This document shows, piece by piece, positions 27,547-40,387 of a stretch of DNA of 64,000 nucleotides (the first letter of the stretch is position 1; every line of letters starts with the position of its first letter). Under the pieces are notes generated by a model that worked only from the letters and a program-made list of their open reading frames with translations, was not told the origin of the DNA and ran no database searches. Source of the DNA: Rhodothermus marinus DSM 4252 (lineage in GTDB: Bacteria > Bacteroidota > Rhodothermia > Rhodothermales > Rhodothermaceae); the NCBI RefSeq assembly GCF_000024845.1, contig NC_013501.1, forward strand, positions 934,001 to 998,000. The letters are read 5' to 3'. The translations under genes were made by a program, and so were the position numbers.

Positions 27547-29667
27547 ATGGAAGTCAAGTACCACGATATTCCGCTGGAGCGGATCCGCAACATCGGCATC
27601 ATGGCTCATATTGATGCCGGGAAGACCACGACGACCGAGCGGATCCTGTTTTACACCGGGCGGGTGCACCGCATCGGTGAGGTGCACGAAGGGGCGGCCA
27701 CGATGGACTGGATGGAGCAGGAAAAGGAGCGCGGCATCACGATCACGGCCGCGGCGACCACCTGCTTCTGGTCCGGCTCCAAAAAGGACCGTCCGGTGCA
27801 CCGGATCAACATCATCGACACGCCCGGCCACGTGGACTTCACCGTCGAGGTGGAGCGCTCGCTCCGCGTGCTCGACGGCGCTGTGGCGCTCTTCTGTGCG
27901 GTAGGGGGCGTCGAGCCGCAGTCCGAGACGGTCTGGCGCCAGGCCAACAAGTACCGGGTGCCCCGCATCGCCTTCATCAACAAGATGGACCGCACGGGGG
28001 CCAACTTCGAGGGGACCATCGAGCAGATGAAGCAGCGCCTGAAGGCCAACCCGGTCCCCGTGCAGATCCCGATCGGCAGCGGGGAGATGTTCCGCGGGGT
28101 GATCGACCTGGTGCTCAACAAGGCGATCATCTGGCACGACGAGACCCAGGGCGCCACGTGGGACGAAATCGACATCCCCGAGGATCTCAAGAAAGAAGCG
28201 CGGCACTGGCGTATCCTGATGCTCGAGGCCATCGCCGAACACAACGATGAGCTCCTCATGAAGTATCTGGAGGGGGAGCCCATCACTCCCGAAGAAATCC
28301 GGGAAACGATCCGGAAGGCGACGCTGAGCCTCGACATCACGCCGGTTTTCTGCGGCAGTGCCTTCAAGAACAAGGGCGTCCAGCGGCTGCTCGACGGCAT
28401 TCTGGATTACCTGCCCTCGCCGGTCGACATTCCGGCCATCAAGGGGCATCATCCCGACACGCACGAGGAGCTGGAGCGCCATCCGAGCCCGGACGAGCCC
28501 TTCTGCGCGCTGGCTTTCAAGATCATGACCGACCCGTATGTCGGGAAGCTCACCTTCTTCCGCGTTTACAGCGGTCGGCTGACCAAGGGCCAGCAGGTGC
28601 TCAACACGACCACCGGCAAGAAGGAGCGCATCGGCCGCCTGCTTTTCATGCACGCCAACCATCGCGAAGATGTGGACGAGGTGATGGCGGGCGACATCGC
28701 GGCGGCCGTCGGGCTCAAGGAGGTGCGCACGGGTGATACGCTCTGCGATCCGGATCACCCGATTCAGCTCGAAAAGATGGACTTCCCCGAGCCGGTGATC
28801 CGGATCGCCATCGAGCCCAAGACGAAGGCCGACAGCGAAAAGCTGTCGACCGGCCTGCAGAAGCTGGCCGAGGAAGACCCCACCTTCCAGGTGTCGGTCG
28901 ACCCGGAGACCGGCCAGACGATCATCGCCGGCATGGGCGAGCTGCACCTGGAGATCATCGTCGACCGGCTGCGCCGCGAGTTCAAGGTCGAGGCGAACGT
29001 CGGACGGCCGCAGGTCGCCTACCGCGAGGCCATCCGTGCCACGGTCGACGAACACTATGTGCACAAGAAGCAGACGGGTGGCCGCGGTCAGTTCGCCGAG
29101 GTGTATATCGAGTTCGGACCGAACGAGTCGGGCACCGGTCTGGAGTTCATCAACGACATTCACGGCGGTGTCATTCCGCGTGAGTTCATTCCGGCCGTTG
29201 AAAAAGGTATCCGGGAGGCCATGAACCGGGGGCCGCTGGCCGGCTATCCGGTCGAGGGCGTCCGGGCCCGGCTCTACGACGGGAAGACGCACCCGGTCGA
29301 CTCCGACGCGATCTCGTTCGAGATTGCCGGCCGCATGGCCTTCCGCAACGCGGCGCGTCGGGCTAACCCGGTGCTCATGGAGCCGATCATGCGCGTGGAG
29401 GTGATCACGCCTGAGGAGTACCTCGGCGACGTGATCGGCGACCTGAACAGCCGGCGCGGTCGCATTCTGAGCATGGAACAGCGCCAGGAGGCCCAGGTGG
29501 TGCGGGCGCTGGTCCCGCTGGCCGAGATGTTCGGCTACTCGACCGACCTGCGCTCGCTCACGCAGGGCCGTGCCATCTACACCATGCAGTTTGAAACCTA
29601 CGAAGAGGTGCCCAAGAACATCGCCGACGAGATCATCGCGGCGGCCACGGGTGCCACAACCGCCTGA
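27547..29667 (+). CDS. fusA: elongation factor G
   Basis: Translocation GTPase of 706 residues. G1 [15 protein letters not shown] (near residue 20), G3 DTPGHVDF and G4 NKMD are intact. The five-domain length is normal. Codons end mostly in C or G, typical of this chromosome and in contrast to the following tuf. It lies 40 bases after rpsG and 35 bases before tuf. Confidence 0.98.
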   Translation: MEVKYHDIPLERIRNIGIMAHIDAGKTTTTERILFYTGRVHRIGEVHEGAATMDWMEQEKERGITITAAATTCFWSGSKKDRPVHRINIIDTPGHVDFTVEVERSLRVLDGAVALFCAVGGVEPQSETVWRQANKYRVPRIAFINKMDRTGANFEGTIEQMKQRLKANPVPVQIPIGSGEMFRGVIDLVLNKAIIWHDETQGATWDEIDIPEDLKKEARHWRILMLEAIAEHNDELLMKYLEGEPITPEEIRETIRKATLSLDITPVFCGSAFKNKGVQRLLDGILDYLPSPVDIPAIKGHHPDTHEELERHPSPDEPFCALAFKIMTDPYVGKLTFFRVYSGRLTKGQQVLNTTTGKKERIGRLLFMHANHREDVDEVMAGDIAAAVGLKEVRTGDTLCDPDHPIQLEKMDFPEPVIRIAIEPKTKADSEKLSTGLQKLAEEDPTFQVSVDPETGQTIIAGMGELHLEIIVDRLRREFKVEANVGRPQVAYREAIRATVDEHYVHKKQTGGRGQFAEVYIEFGPNESGTGLEFINDIHGGVIPREFIPAVEKGIREAMNRGPLAGYPVEGVRARLYDGKTHPVDSDAISFEIAGRMAFRNAARRANPVLMEPIMRVEVITPEEYLGDVIGDLNSRRGRILSMEQRQEAQVVRALVPLAEMFGYSTDLRSLTQGRAIYTMQFETYEEVPKNIADEIIAAATGATTA

Positions 29668-29702
29668 GGATTTCGCAACGAACCATCAGACCAGATAGAA
29701 CC

Positions 29703-30899
<1,197 letters not shown>

Positions 30900-30926
30900 A
30901 ATCCGTCGATTTTGAATAAACCAACC

Positions 30927-30954
30927 GTGGGGGCACGCGTTAACGTGCCCCCAC
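30927..30954 (+). terminator. hairpin between tuf and rpsJ (weak terminator or attenuator)
   Basis: A perfect 11-bp stem (30927-30937 with 30944-30954) has a 6-base loop and is followed only by CCTTTG, so it is not a classical terminator. It may lower read-through from the str group into the S10 group, or stabilise the tuf mRNA 3' end. Confidence 0.5.
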
Positions 30955-30982
30955 CCTTTGACTTGCCGAAAGCAAGAGGGCG

Positions 30983-31291
30983 ATGGCCAGCCAGAAGATT
31001 CGCATCAAGCTGAAATCCTACGATCACACGCTGATCGACAGGAGTGCGGAAAAGATCATCCGCACCGTGAAGGCGACCGGTGCGGTGGTCAGCGGGCCGA
31101 TTCCGCTACCGACCGAGCGCACGGTCATCACGGTGCTCCGGAGTCCGCACATTGACAAGGAGAGCCGCGAGCAGTTTGAAATCCGTCGCCACAAGCGGCT
31201 GATCGACATCCTGTCGACCAGCAGCAAGACGGTCGACGCGCTGATGAAGCTGGAGCTGCCCAGCGGCGTCGATGTGGAGATCAAAGTGTAA
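30983..31291 (+). CDS. rpsJ: 30S ribosomal protein S10
   Basis: Protein of 102 residues, head of the S10 group; also a component of NusB-type antitermination complexes in bacteria. [20 protein letters not shown] and [20 protein letters not shown] are family signatures. It follows tuf by 83 bases across the hairpin. Confidence 0.98.
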   Translation: MASQKIRIKLKSYDHTLIDRSAEKIIRTVKATGAVVSGPIPLPTERTVITVLRSPHIDKESREQFEIRRHKRLIDILSTSSKTVDALMKLELPSGVDVEIKV

Positions 31292-31332
31292 GGGCGGCCA
31301 GTGGGCTGCCATAAGCTGTGTGCACAGGCACC

Positions 31333-31965
31333 ATGAGTGGAATGCTTGGACGAAAGATCGGAATGACCCAGGTCTTTGACCAGGCCGGCAACTGCATTCC
31401 CTGCACCATCATTCAGGCCGAGCCGAACGCGGTGGTGCAGGTGAAGACGGCCGAAGGCAAAGACGGGTACGAGGCCGTGCAGCTGGGCTACGGTGAACGG
31501 AAGCCCAAGCGCACCACGCGGGCCATGCTCGGCCACTTCGAGAAGGCCGGCGTGTCGCCGAAGCAGGTGCTCCGCGAGTTTAAAAACTTCGTGCTGGACG
31601 TCAAGCCCGGCGACGAAGTGCGCGTCGAGCAGCTTTTCCGGGAAGGTGAGCTGATCGACGTGGTGGGCATCACGAAAGGCCGGGGTTTCCAGGGCGTGGT
31701 CAAGCGCCATGGCTTTGGCGGCGTCGGTGCGCGCACGCACGGCCAGCACAACCGGGAGCGGGCGCCCGGTTCGATCGGCGCCTCGTCGTTCCCGTCGCAT
31801 GTGTTCAAGGGCATGCGCATGGCCGGGCGCATGGGCAACCAGCGCGTGAAGGTGAAAAACCTTCGGGTGGTGCGCATCTTTCCGGAGCACAACCTGATCC
31901 TGGTAAAGGGGGCGGTCCCCGGGCCTGTAAACGGCATTGTCGAATTGTACAAGAAGGTCCAGTAA
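31333..31965 (+). CDS. rplC: 50S ribosomal protein L3
   Basis: Primary 23S rRNA binding protein of 210 residues near the peptidyl transferase centre. [15 protein letters not shown] starts the protein, so the ATG at 31333 is chosen over a GTG 15 bases earlier. The conserved loop is [20 protein letters not shown]; the Gln after HG is the residue methylated in E. coli L3. Confidence 0.97.
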   Translation: MSGMLGRKIGMTQVFDQAGNCIPCTIIQAEPNAVVQVKTAEGKDGYEAVQLGYGERKPKRTTRAMLGHFEKAGVSPKQVLREFKNFVLDVKPGDEVRVEQLFREGELIDVVGITKGRGFQGVVKRHGFGGVGARTHGQHNRERAPGSIGASSFPSHVFKGMRMAGRMGNQRVKVKNLRVVRIFPEHNLILVKGAVPGPVNGIVELYKKVQ

Positions 31966-31992
31966 CGGACCCGCTGAATCGAGACGAACGTC

Positions 31993-32637
31993 ATGGAACT
32001 GCAGGTATATCGGCTGGACGGGAGCGAAAGCGGCCGCACGGTGACGCTCGATCCGACCGTCTTCGAGATTGAGCCCAACGATCACGTGCTCTGGCTCGAC
32101 GTCAAGCGGATCGAAGCGAACCGGCGGCAGGGCACGCACAAGGTGAAGAACCGGGCCGAAAACGCCCACAGCACCCGCAAGCTGTACCGCCAGAAAGGTA
32201 CGGGTTACGCCCGGGCCGGCGATGCCAAGTCGCCCATTCGTCGGGGGGGTGGTACGGCCCACGGGCCACAGCCCCGCTCCTACGAACTGAAGGTCAACCG
32301 CAAGACGCAGCGGCTGGCCCGGCGTTCGGCGCTGACCTACAAGGCGCAGGCCGAGGCCATCCGCGTGGTGGAGGACTTCACGTTCGAGCAACCCAGCACC
32401 CGGCGTCTGCTGGAAGTGCTGGCGGCGCAGGGACTGGCCGACCGAAAAGTGTTGCTGCTGACCGGGGAATACAACCCCGCGCTGTACCTGTCGAGCCGCA
32501 ACCTTCCGAAGGTGCGGGTGCTGGAAGCCCGGAACGCTTCGACGCGCGATCTGCTCGACGCGCAGGTCCTGCTGATGCAGGAGAGCGCCGTTGAGGTGCT
32601 GAATCGCATGCTGCGCACGGCACCGGTGGCGGCCTGA
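31993..32637 (+). CDS. rplD: 50S ribosomal protein L4
   Basis: Exit-tunnel protein of 214 residues. The tunnel loop is visible as [19 protein letters not shown] then [15 protein letters not shown]. In E. coli L4 represses the S10 operon; no equivalent leader was recognised here. It lies 27 bases after rplC. Confidence 0.97.
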   Translation: MELQVYRLDGSESGRTVTLDPTVFEIEPNDHVLWLDVKRIEANRRQGTHKVKNRAENAHSTRKLYRQKGTGYARAGDAKSPIRRGGGTAHGPQPRSYELKVNRKTQRLARRSALTYKAQAEAIRVVEDFTFEQPSTRRLLEVLAAQGLADRKVLLLTGEYNPALYLSSRNLPKVRVLEARNASTRDLLDAQVLLMQESAVEVLNRMLRTAPVAA

Positions 32638-32660
32638 ATCAAACCGGCTGAGACGAGACC

Positions 32661-32963
32661 ATGAGCAAGCATCCGATTTTGATCCGTCCGCTGGTGACGG
32701 AAAAGCTCTCGCAGCAGATGGACGAAGGGCGTTACGCCTTCATCGTGGCGAAAGACGCCAACAAAATCGAAATCCGCAAGGCCGTCGAGGCCATGTATCC
32801 GGGCGTCAGGGTCCAGAAGGTGCGCACGATGATCATGCCCGGTAAGCGCCGCCGGCAGTTTTCGCGCCGGGGTGTGGCCGAAGGCCGTACCGGATCCTAC
32901 AAAAAAGCCATCGTGACGCTGACGCCCGACAGTCCTCGGATCGACTTCTTCGAAAACGTGTGA
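32661..32963 (+). CDS. rplW: 50S ribosomal protein L23
   Basis: Tunnel-exit protein of 100 residues that docks trigger factor and [21 protein letters not shown] and [14 protein letters not shown] are typical. It lies 23 bases after rplD. Confidence 0.96.
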   Translation: MSKHPILIRPLVTEKLSQQMDEGRYAFIVAKDANKIEIRKAVEAMYPGVRVQKVRTMIMPGKRRRQFSRRGVAEGRTGSYKKAIVTLTPDSPRIDFFENV

Positions 32964-33029
32964 GTGTGAACCCGGCGGGCGCAAAGTCCTTCGGGACAGC
33001 TAAGCCCGCCCCAGACCGAGCCGACGATC

Positions 33030-33860
33030 ATGCCGATTCGCAGACGGAAACCGATAACCCCTGGTCAGCGCCAGTATTCGGTTTCGACGTTTGAGGAGAT
33101 CACCAGGGATACGCCCGAGAAAAGCCTGCTGGCGCCGCTGAAAAAGCACGCCGGCCGTAACAACCAGGGCCGGATCACCACGCGCCATCAGGGCGGAGGC
33201 CACAAGCGTCGCTACCGTATCATCGATTTCAGGCGGGACAAGGACGGCATCCCGGCCCGCGTGGTCAGCATCGAATACGACCCGAACCGTTCGGCGCGCA
33301 TCGCGCTGCTGGCCTATGCCGACGGCGAAAAGCGCTACATCATCGCACCGAACGAAATCAAGGTCGGCCAGACTGTGATGAACGGGCCGGACGCGCCGCC
33401 CGAGCCGGGCAACTGCCTGCCGCTCGAGAAAATTCCGGTGGGCTCCTACGTGCACTGCATCGAGATGAAGCCCGGCAAAGGCGCGCAGATTGCCCGGGCG
33501 GCCGGTACTTATGCGCAGGTGATGGCCCGTGAAGGGAAATACGCCACGCTGCGCCTGCCTTCCGGAGAGATTCGCCTGATCCACGTGAAGTGCCGGGCAA
33601 CGATCGGCACCACGAGCAACGCCGACCACATGAATATCGATCTCGGAAAGGCCGGCCGCAGCCGCTGGCTGGGGATTCGGCCCAAAGTGCGCGGTGTGGC
33701 CATGAACCCCATCGATCACCCGATGGGTGGTGGCGAAGGGCGGCACTCCGGTGGACATCCGCGTTCGCCGTGGGGCCAGCCGGCCAAGGGCTACAAGACC
33801 CGCAAGCGCAACAAACCTTCGGACAAATACATCCTGCGTCGTCGCAATGCGGCCAAGTAA
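33030..33860 (+). CDS. rplB: 50S ribosomal protein L2
   Basis: Large-subunit core protein of 276 residues needed for peptidyl transferase activity and subunit joining. [17 protein letters not shown] and the C-terminal [18 protein letters not shown], containing the functionally important His, are intact. It lies 66 bases after rplW. Confidence 0.98.
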   Translation: MPIRRRKPITPGQRQYSVSTFEEITRDTPEKSLLAPLKKHAGRNNQGRITTRHQGGGHKRRYRIIDFRRDKDGIPARVVSIEYDPNRSARIALLAYADGEKRYIIAPNEIKVGQTVMNGPDAPPEPGNCLPLEKIPVGSYVHCIEMKPGKGAQIARAAGTYAQVMAREGKYATLRLPSGEIRLIHVKCRATIGTTSNADHMNIDLGKAGRSRWLGIRPKVRGVAMNPIDHPMGGGEGRHSGGHPRSPWGQPAKGYKTRKRNKPSDKYILRRRNAAK

Positions 33861-33897
33861 CGCACGACGCTGAAGCAAAACGCAGAGAATAGCGGCT

Positions 33898-34182
33898 ATG
33901 GCGCGTTCGCTGAAAAAAGGACCCTACGTCCATTATAAACTGCTCAAGAAGGTCGAGGAGCTCAACCGGTCCGGCCAGAAGAAGGTGATCAAAACCTGGA
34001 GCCGGGCCTCGATGATCATTCCCGAGTTTGTCGGCCATACGTTCGCCGTGCACAACGGCCGGCAATTCATCCCGGTCTATATCACGGAGAACATGGTCGG
34101 GCACCGGTTGGGCGAGTTTGCGCCGACGCGGACCTTCCGCGGGCATGCCGGCGACAAGAAAGACAAGCGTGGCCGTCGATAA
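33898..34182 (+). CDS. rpsS: 30S ribosomal protein S19
   Basis: Head protein of 94 residues. [36 protein letters not shown] and [13 protein letters not shown] are classical S19 motifs. The C-terminal Lys/Arg tail is normal. It lies 37 bases after rplB and 13 before rplV. Confidence 0.98.
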   Translation: MARSLKKGPYVHYKLLKKVEELNRSGQKKVIKTWSRASMIIPEFVGHTFAVHNGRQFIPVYITENMVGHRLGEFAPTRTFRGHAGDKKDKRGRR

Positions 34183-34195
34183 GCCATAGGGAGCC

Positions 34196-34555
34196 ATGGA
34201 AGCCAGAGCCATCAACAAATACATTCGGAGTTCGCCGCGCAAGATGCGCGTGGTGGTCAACGCCGTGCGTGGCAAGCGGGTGGCCGAAGCACTGGCCATC
34301 CTGCGGCACCTGCCGCACCGGGCGGCACGCCCCGTCGAAAAGACCATCCGCTCGGCCGTTTACAACTTGATCGAGAAGAATGCGGAGGAGCGCATCGACG
34401 AGGCGGCCCTGGTGATCCGGGAGATTCGCGTGGACGATGGACCGCGGCTCAAGCGCTGGCGTGCGGCACCCCGCGGGCGGGCGGTGCCCATCCGGCGGCG
34501 CATGAGTCATCTGACGGTCGTAGTGGCCACCACCGAGCCCGAAGCGGAAGCCTGA
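34196..34555 (+). CDS. rplV: 50S ribosomal protein L22
   Basis: Exit-tunnel protein of 119 residues whose hairpin contributes to the macrolide-binding region. NKYIRSSPRKMRVVVNAVRG and RAAPRGRAVPIRRRMSHLTV are typical. Confidence 0.97.
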   Translation: MEARAINKYIRSSPRKMRVVVNAVRGKRVAEALAILRHLPHRAARPVEKTIRSAVYNLIEKNAEERIDEAALVIREIRVDDGPRLKRWRAAPRGRAVPIRRRMSHLTVVVATTEPEAEA

Positions 34556-34598
34556 GCGGCGGCGAGCAGAAAAGGTCAACCCGTAGCAACGAACCATT

Positions 34599-35348
34599 AT
34601 GGGTCAGAAAACACACCCGATAGGATTTCGCCTGGGCGTCATCCGCGGCTGGTTCTCCAGCTGGTATGCGGAAAAGGACCTGCCGGAGAAGCTGATCGAG
34701 GACGAGGAGATCCGGCGCTATCTGCAGGCGCGACTCAAGCGGGCCGGCCTGAGCCGGGTGGTGATCGAGCGCACCCCGAAGCGGGTGATCCTCACGCTCC
34801 ATACCAGCCGGCCGGGCGTCGTCATCGGCCGCGGTGGCCAGGAGGTCGAGAAGCTCCGGGAAGAGCTGCAGAAACTGACCGGCAAGGAGATCCAGATCAA
34901 CATCAGCGAGATCAAGCGGCCGGAGCTGGATGCCAGCCTGGTGGCGCAGAACATCGCGCAGCAGCTGGAGGGCCGCGTCTCCTTCCGCCGGGCCATGAAG
35001 CAGGCCATCACGGCGGCCATGCGTATGGGCGCCCAGGGCATCCGTATCAAGGTGTCCGGCCGTCTGGGGGGCGCCGAAATGAGCCGCACCGAGCAGTACC
35101 TGGAGGGACGCGTGCCGCTGCATACGCTCCGGGCCAATATCGACTACGCGCAGGCGACGGCCTACACGATCTACGGCACGATCGGCGTCAAGGTGTGGAT
35201 CTTCCTGGGCGAGATCATTGGCAAGCCGGATCTGAGCCCGAACGCCCTGATGCAGCGGCAACAGCAGCAGACCTTCGAGCAGCCCGAACGTCGGCGTCGG
35301 CGTCGTGCACGGCGGGCCGGTCGCCGCGCTGCCGAAGACGAGAGCTAA
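34599..35348 (+). CDS. rpsC: 30S ribosomal protein S3
   Basis: mRNA-entry protein of 249 residues. The N-terminus [15 protein letters not shown] is canonical. The KH domain includes [19 protein letters not shown]. The C-terminal tail is strongly Arg-rich and longer than in many species, ending in acidic residues. Confidence 0.97.
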   Translation: MGQKTHPIGFRLGVIRGWFSSWYAEKDLPEKLIEDEEIRRYLQARLKRAGLSRVVIERTPKRVILTLHTSRPGVVIGRGGQEVEKLREELQKLTGKEIQINISEIKRPELDASLVAQNIAQQLEGRVSFRRAMKQAITAAMRMGAQGIRIKVSGRLGGAEMSRTEQYLEGRVPLHTLRANIDYAQATAYTIYGTIGVKVWIFLGEIIGKPDLSPNALMQRQQQQTFEQPERRRRRRARRAGRRAAEDES

Positions 35349-35402
35349 CCTGAAACCGTGCGGGGGTAGTCCCTCGCCGTAAGCGAAGCGGAGGTACGAG
35401 CC

Positions 35403-35837
35403 ATGTTAATGCCCCGACGTACCAAGTACCGCAAGCAGCAGAAAGGCCGTATCAAAGGCCTGGCTTCGCGCGGTACGCAGATAGAGTTTGGCGACTTCGG
35501 GATCAAAGCGCTTGAGCCGGCACGCATCACGTCGCGGCAGATCGAGGCGGCCCGTGTGGCCATCACCCGTAAGCTGCGGCGTACCGGGAAGGTGTACATC
35601 CGCATCTTTCCGGACAAACCCGTGACCAAAAAACCGGCCGAAGTCCGTATGGGTAAAGGGAAGGGCTCGGTCGAGTTCTGGGTGGCGGTCGTGGAGCCGG
35701 GGCGCATCCTCTTCGAAGTGGGCGGCGTGCCGGAAGAGCTGGCCCGCGAGGCGCTTCGACTGGCTTCGCACAAGCTGCCCATTAAAACCAAGTTCGTCAA
35801 GCGGCCAGAACTCATGGCCGCTCCGCAGGGACGCTAA
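35403..35837 (+). CDS. rplP: 50S ribosomal protein L16
   Basis: Protein of 144 residues near the A site. [19 protein letters not shown] is the standard start; the ATG two codons later is an alternative. [19 protein letters not shown] is the family core. It lies 54 bases after rpsC. Confidence 0.97.
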   Translation: MLMPRRTKYRKQQKGRIKGLASRGTQIEFGDFGIKALEPARITSRQIEAARVAITRKLRRTGKVYIRIFPDKPVTKKPAEVRMGKGKGSVEFWVAVVEPGRILFEVGGVPEELAREALRLASHKLPIKTKFVKRPELMAAPQGR

Positions 35838-35858
35838 CCCAAACCTGGGACGCAGGCT

Positions 35859-36074
35859 ATGAAGCCGAAAGAAATCCGTGCAATGAGCCTGGAAGAAATC
35901 GCCCAGCGCATTCGAAGCGAAGAGCAGGAACTGCGCCAGCTTCGGTTTCAGCATGCCGTGGCGCAGCTCGAAAATCCCATGCTGCTGCGCAACAAACGGC
36001 GGCTTATTGCACGGTTGAAGACGATTTACAACGAAAAACTCCGGGAAGCCCGGCAGGCTTCCGTGAACGAATAA
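35859..36074 (+). CDS. rpmC: 50S ribosomal protein L29
   Basis: Small helical protein of 71 residues at the tunnel exit. [18 protein letters not shown] and [19 protein letters not shown] are typical. It lies 21 bases after rplP. Confidence 0.95.
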   Translation: MKPKEIRAMSLEEIAQRIRSEEQELRQLRFQHAVAQLENPMLLRNKRRLIARLKTIYNEKLREARQASVNE

Positions 36075-36121
36075 CCTGGTAGTTGGTGAGGTCGCGGCTC
36101 ACCAAGCCCTGAAAGACAACT

Positions 36122-36427
36122 ATGGCTAACGAACAGCAGACGCAGAAGACGCAGCGCGGACGCCGAAAAGAGCGGATCGGCGTGGTCGTCAGCAACAAAA
36201 TGGATAAGACGATCACGGTCGCCGTCGAGCGACTCGTCAAACATCCGCTCTACGGCAAATACATCAAGCGTACGACGAAACTGATGGCCCACGACGAGCA
36301 CAACGAGGCCAACGAGGGCGACGTGGTCCGCATCATGGAAACGCGGCCGCTCTCGAAGCACAAGCGGTGGCGCCTCGTCGAGATTATCGAGCGGGCTAAG
36401 AAAATCCAGCGAGAAGAAACGCCATGA
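36122..36427 (+). CDS. rpsQ: 30S ribosomal protein S17
   Basis: Primary 16S rRNA binding protein of 101 residues. [20 protein letters not shown] and [20 protein letters not shown] are signature regions. About 17 extra charged residues precede the core compared with the 84-residue E. coli protein. Its stop overlaps the rplN start in ATGA. Confidence 0.97.
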   Translation: MANEQQTQKTQRGRRKERIGVVVSNKMDKTITVAVERLVKHPLYGKYIKRTTKLMAHDEHNEANEGDVVRIMETRPLSKHKRWRLVEIIERAKKIQREETP

Positions 36428-36792
36428 TTCAGCAGGAAAGCAGACTGGTGGTCGCCGACAACAGCGGGGCGAAAGAATTGCTCTGCATCCGCGTGCTGGG
36501 CGGCAGCCACAAGCGCTACGCCCGCGTCGGCGACAAGATCGTCGCTTCGGTCAAATCGGTCATTCCTGGGGGGAGCGTAAAGAAGGGCGACGTGGTCAAA
36601 GCCGTCGTCGTCCGCACCAAGAAAGAATACCGCCGCCCGGACGGAACCTACATTCGCTTCGACGACAACGCGGCGGTATTGATCAACAACCAGGACGAAC
36701 CGATCGGGACCCGTATCTTCGGGCCTGTGGCGCGTGAGCTGCGCGACAAGCAGTTCATGCGCATCGTTTCGCTGGCCCCTGAGGTGGTCTGA
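36424..36792 (+). CDS. rplN: 50S ribosomal protein L14
   Basis: Subunit-interface protein of 122 residues. [20 protein letters not shown] and [20 protein letters not shown] are diagnostic. The 4-base overlap with rpsQ suggests coupled translation. Confidence 0.98.
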   Translation: MIQQESRLVVADNSGAKELLCIRVLGGSHKRYARVGDKIVASVKSVIPGGSVKKGDVVKAVVVRTKKEYRRPDGTYIRFDDNAAVLINNQDEPIGTRIFGPVARELRDKQFMRIVSLAPEVV

Positions 36793-36824
36793 GCCGCCGC
36801 TAAACCCAAGAGCTGCAGAAGGCC

Positions 36825-37181
36825 ATGCCGCGTACAAAAAATAAACAACCCAAGCTGCACGTAAAACGAGGCGATCTGGTGCGCGTGATCGCCGGCAACG
36901 ATAAAGGCAAGGAAGGGCGCATCCTGCGCGTCTTTCCGAAAAAGCAGCGCGTCATCGTGGAAGGCGTGAACCTGCGCATCCGCCACGTGCGGCCCAGCCC
37001 TCAGTACCCGCAGGGCGGGCGCATCCAGCAGGAAATGCCCATCCACGTCTCGAACGTCATGCCGCTCGACAGCAACGGGCGGCCCACGCGGGTCGGTCGT
37101 AAGTGGGTGGAAGACCCGGCTACGGGACGGGGCCGCTGGGTGCGTTACGCGAAAACGACGGGCGAGGAGTTGGACCGCTGA
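36825..37181 (+). CDS. rplX: 50S ribosomal protein L24
   Basis: Assembly-initiator protein of 118 residues. The KOW motif is present in [36 protein letters not shown] is typical. It lies 32 bases after rplN. Confidence 0.97.
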   Translation: MPRTKNKQPKLHVKRGDLVRVIAGNDKGKEGRILRVFPKKQRVIVEGVNLRIRHVRPSPQYPQGGRIQQEMPIHVSNVMPLDSNGRPTRVGRKWVEDPATGRGRWVRYAKTTGEELDR

Positions 37182-37222
37182 GGCCGGCTGCGCGCACAAA
37201 AGCCCAGAATGAATAGGGAGCC

Positions 37223-37798
37223 ATGACCTACGTTCCTCGACTGAAGAAAAAATACCGGGAAGAGGTGGTACCCGCCCTGATGAAACAGTTCGGGTACCGC
37301 AACGTGATGCAGGTGCCGCGCCTGGTCAAGATCTGCGTCAACAAAGGCGTGGGCGAGGCGGCCCAGAACAAAAAGGTGCTGGACGACGCGATCGAAGAAA
37401 TCCGACTGATCACCGGCCAGCACCCGGTCGTGCGGCGCGCTAAGAAAAGCATCTCGAACTTCAAGCTACGCAAGGGCATGCCCGTCGGCGTATCGGTCAC
37501 GCTGCGCGGCGACCGGATGTTCGAGTTCTTCGACCGCCTCGTCACGCTGGCCCTTCCCCGGATGCGCGACTTCCGGGGCGTTTCGGACCGCAGCTTCGAC
37601 GGGCGCGGCAATTACACGCTGGGCATTCCCGAGCAGATTATTTTCCCCGAAATCGACGTGGATAAAGTCGATCGCATCAGCGGCTTCGACATCACGTTCG
37701 TGACCACGGCGAAGACGGACGAAGAGGCCTATGCGCTGCTGAAGCTGCTGGGCATGCCGTTCGTCCGCCGCGAAGAACCTCAAGCAAAGGCAGCATAA
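37223..37798 (+). CDS. rplE: 50S ribosomal protein L5
   Basis: 5S rRNA-binding protein of 191 residues. [20 protein letters not shown], then [20 protein letters not shown] and GLGIPEQ-like [13 protein letters not shown] are diagnostic. It lies 7 bases before rpsN. Confidence 0.98.
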   Translation: MTYVPRLKKKYREEVVPALMKQFGYRNVMQVPRLVKICVNKGVGEAAQNKKVLDDAIEEIRLITGQHPVVRRAKKSISNFKLRKGMPVGVSVTLRGDRMFEFFDRLVTLALPRMRDFRGVSDRSFDGRGNYTLGIPEQIIFPEIDVDKVDRISGFDITFVTTAKTDEEAYALLKLLGMPFVRREEPQAKAA

Positions 37799-37805
37799 AG
37801 GCGCT

Positions 37806-38075
37806 ATGGCGAAAAAAAGCTGGATGGCGCGCGAGAAAAAGCGCCGCGAACTGGTAGCCAAATACGCGGAGAAGCGGCGTCAGCTCAAAGAAGCAGGCGA
37901 CTGGATCGGCCTGCAGAAGCTGCCGCGCAACTCCAGCCCGGTCCGGCTGCGGAATCGCTGTCCGCTGACGGGACGGGCTCGGGGCTACCTGCGCAAGTTC
38001 GGCGTCTCGCGTATCGTCTTCCGTGAAATGGCCCTCGAAGGGAAGATTCCAGGGGTTCGCAAAGCCAGCTGGTAA
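37806..38075 (+). CDS. rpsN: 30S ribosomal protein S14, zinc-free type
   Basis: Head protein of 89 residues, the long form lacking both CxxC zinc pairs. [19 protein letters not shown] and [20 protein letters not shown] are diagnostic. The zinc-free form matches the zinc-free S4 and L36 in this cluster. Confidence 0.97.
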   Translation: MAKKSWMAREKKRRELVAKYAEKRRQLKEAGDWIGLQKLPRNSSPVRLRNRCPLTGRARGYLRKFGVSRIVFREMALEGKIPGVRKASW

Positions 38076-38102
38076 CCCCGATTTCAGTCAACTGCAACGA
38101 CC

Positions 38103-38504
38103 ATGAGTGGGATTACAGATCCGATTGCCGACTACCTGGCCCGTCTGCGCAATGCGCAGATGGCGCGCAAGGTGTACGTCGACGTGCCCGCTTCCAAACT
38201 GAAGCGGGCTATCACCCAGATTCTGGTGGACAAGGGCTATGTGCAGCGGTACCTGGATATCGATGACGGAAAGCAGGGCCTGCTGCGCATCTACCTGAAA
38301 TACGACCGGAACGGCAATCCGGCGATCCGGGAGCTGCAGCGCGTCTCCAAGCCGGGGCGCCGCCAGTACGTGGGGGCCGATGAACTGCCCCGCGTGCGCA
38401 ACGGCCTGGGCATTGCCATAATCTCGACCTCCCAGGGCGTGATGACCGACAAGGAGGCGCGCAAGCTGCACATTGGCGGCGAGGTCCTGGCCTACGTGTT
38501 CTAA
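38103..38504 (+). CDS. rpsH: 30S ribosomal protein S8
   Basis: Platform protein of 133 residues that in E. coli represses the spc operon. The N-terminus [17 protein letters not shown] and C-terminal [20 protein letters not shown] are canonical. It lies 27 bases after rpsN. Confidence 0.98.
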   Translation: MSGITDPIADYLARLRNAQMARKVYVDVPASKLKRAITQILVDKGYVQRYLDIDDGKQGLLRIYLKYDRNGNPAIRELQRVSKPGRRQYVGADELPRVRNGLGIAIISTSQGVMTDKEARKLHIGGEVLAYVF

Positions 38505-38544
38505 AACAGCCACGGATCAGCTTCACAGCTAAACCAGAAAAACC

Positions 38545-39099
38545 ATGTCGCGGATAGGGAGACTGCCGATCCATCTGCCCGACGGCGTGCGCGTCGAAGT
38601 GGCCCCGAACAATGTGGTGACCGTCACGGGCCCCAAAGGGACGCTCACGCTGCAGGTGGATCCGGACATTACCGTGGAAGTCGCGGATAAAACCGTACGG
38701 GTACTCCGGCCCACCGAGCAGAAGCGCCACCGCGCGATGCACGGGCTTTACCGCGCCCTGATCCAGAACATGGTGACGGGCGTAACCGAAGGCTACCGCA
38801 AGGAGTTGGAAATCATCGGGATCGGCTTCCGCGCTTCGATGTCGGGCAACATGCTGGAACTGGCACTGGGTTACTCGCACCCGATTTACTTCGTGCCGCC
38901 GGAAGGCATCAAACTGTCGGTGCGTAGCGAGCGCGGGAGCAACCCGATCGTCATTGTAGAGGGTATCGACAAGCAACTGGTCGGAGAAGTGGCGGCCAAG
39001 ATCCGCGCCCTGCGGCCGCCGGAGCCCTACAAGGGCAAAGGTATCCGCTACGTGGGCGAGTACGTGCGGCGCAAGGCGGGCAAGACGGCTGGCCGCTAA
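38545..39099 (+). CDS. rplF: 50S ribosomal protein L6
   Basis: Protein of 184 residues near the factor-binding site. MSRIGRLPIHLPDGVRVEV starts it, and the second-domain signature is PEPYKGKGIRYVGEYVRRKA. It lies 40 bases after rpsH with an A-rich leader instead of a Shine-Dalgarno. Confidence 0.98.
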   Translation: MSRIGRLPIHLPDGVRVEVAPNNVVTVTGPKGTLTLQVDPDITVEVADKTVRVLRPTEQKRHRAMHGLYRALIQNMVTGVTEGYRKELEIIGIGFRASMSGNMLELALGYSHPIYFVPPEGIKLSVRSERGSNPIVIVEGIDKQLVGEVAAKIRALRPPEPYKGKGIRYVGEYVRRKAGKTAGR

Positions 39100-39170
39100 T
39101 CTCCGTCCGCTGTTGAAATCGGAAAGACCCGGAGGGTCGGCAATCTTCCGGCAAACCTGTCAGGCAGATC

Positions 39171-39530
39171 ATGATCAACGAACTCAAGCACAAGAAGGAA
39201 CGGCGGGCGCGCGTCAAGCGTGGCCTGAAGAAAAAAATCCGCGGTACGCCCGAGCGCCCGCGCCTGTGCGTGTATCGGTCGAACAAGCACATTTACGCGC
39301 AGGTGATCGACGACACGCGTGGCCATACGCTGGCGGCCGCCTCCAGCCTTGAGAAAGACATGCCTTCCGGCACCAAAACGGAGATCAGCCGGGAGGTGGG
39401 GCGGCGGGTGGCCCAGCGGGCGCTGGCCGCGAACGTGACGCAGGTGGTATTCGATCGGAACGCCTACAAATATCATGGCCGGGTAAAGGCGCTGGCCGAA
39501 GGCGCGCGTGAAGGCGGCCTTCAGTTCTGA
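39171..39530 (+). CDS. rplR: 50S ribosomal protein L18
   Basis: 5S rRNA-binding protein of 119 residues. [20 protein letters not shown] and [20 protein letters not shown] are diagnostic. It follows rplF by 71 bases. Confidence 0.97.
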   Translation: MINELKHKKERRARVKRGLKKKIRGTPERPRLCVYRSNKHIYAQVIDDTRGHTLAAASSLEKDMPSGTKTEISREVGRRVAQRALAANVTQVVFDRNAYKYHGRVKALAEGAREGGLQF

Positions 39531-39568
39531 GCCTTCCCGGATTCTCGGACAAAGGATGACAGACGATT

Positions 39569-40117
39569 ATGGCACGGCAGAAAAATCGTAACAACCGCGG
39601 TCGTCGTCGACAGCGCCAGCGTGCTGCCGAAGAGCAGCAGCAGTGGATCGAACGCCTGGTGTCGGTCAAACGGGTGGCCAAGGTCGTGCAGGGCGGCCGG
39701 CGCTTCTCCTTCAGCGCCGTGGTCGTGGTGGGCGATGGCAACGGACTGGTCGGCTCCGGCGTGGGCAAGGCGCGCGAAGTGGCCGATGCCATCGCCAAGG
39801 CCACCGAAAACGCCAAGAAAAACCTGATCCGCGTGCCGATCCGGCGCGGGACGATTCCCCATCCGGTGATCGGACGTCAGGACGCGGCGCGCGTGCTGCT
39901 GAAGCCGGCCTCGCCCGGTACCGGGGTCATTGCCGGCAGCGGCGCCCGCGCCGTGCTGGAGTGTGCCGGCATCACCGACGTGCTCTGCAAGGCGCTGGGG
40001 TCGACGAACCCCTACAACCTCGTGGCGGCGACCGTCAACGCCCTCGAGCAGCTGGAAGACCCGCTGGAGGTCGCCCAGCGCCGGGGCGTCCCGCTGCAGA
40101 AGGTGTTCGAAGGGTAA
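39569..40117 (+). CDS. rpsE: 30S ribosomal protein S5
   Basis: mRNA-entry and accuracy protein of 182 residues. [20 protein letters not shown] and [20 protein letters not shown] are the double-stranded-RNA-binding-like core. [19 protein letters not shown] is the second domain. Confidence 0.98.
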   Translation: MARQKNRNNRGRRRQRQRAAEEQQQWIERLVSVKRVAKVVQGGRRFSFSAVVVVGDGNGLVGSGVGKAREVADAIAKATENAKKNLIRVPIRRGTIPHPVIGRQDAARVLLKPASPGTGVIAGSGARAVLECAGITDVLCKALGSTNPYNLVAATVNALEQLEDPLEVAQRRGVPLQKVFEG

Positions 40118-40149
40118 CAACGCGACGGACCACGGAAGGCAACGGACGT

Positions 40150-40350
40150 ATGGCGGCAAAAAAACAGAAAAAGCTGAAAATCACGCAGGTCCGCAGCGTG
40201 ATCGACTATCCGGAGCGGCAGCGCCGCACCCTGGAAGCACTGGGCCTGCGACGCATTGGCCGGACGGTGGTCCACGACGACACGCCCCAGATCCGGGGCA
40301 TGATCAAGAAGGTGGAGCACCTGGTACGCGTTGAAGAAATTGAAGCATAA
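40150..40350 (+). CDS. rpmD: 50S ribosomal protein L30
   Basis: Small protein of 66 residues. [20 protein letters not shown] and [19 protein letters not shown] are typical of bacterial L30. It is in place between rpsE and rplO. Confidence 0.95.
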   Translation: MAAKKQKKLKITQVRSVIDYPERQRRTLEALGLRRIGRTVVHDDTPQIRGMIKKVEHLVRVEEIEA

Positions 40351-40387
40351 CCGCACGGTTTGGCGTGCGCAAAACGGTCTGGCAGCA

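Noticed and set aside
27526-29292. Open frame opposite fusA
   Set aside because: Antisense shadow of a highly conserved gene in GC-rich DNA.
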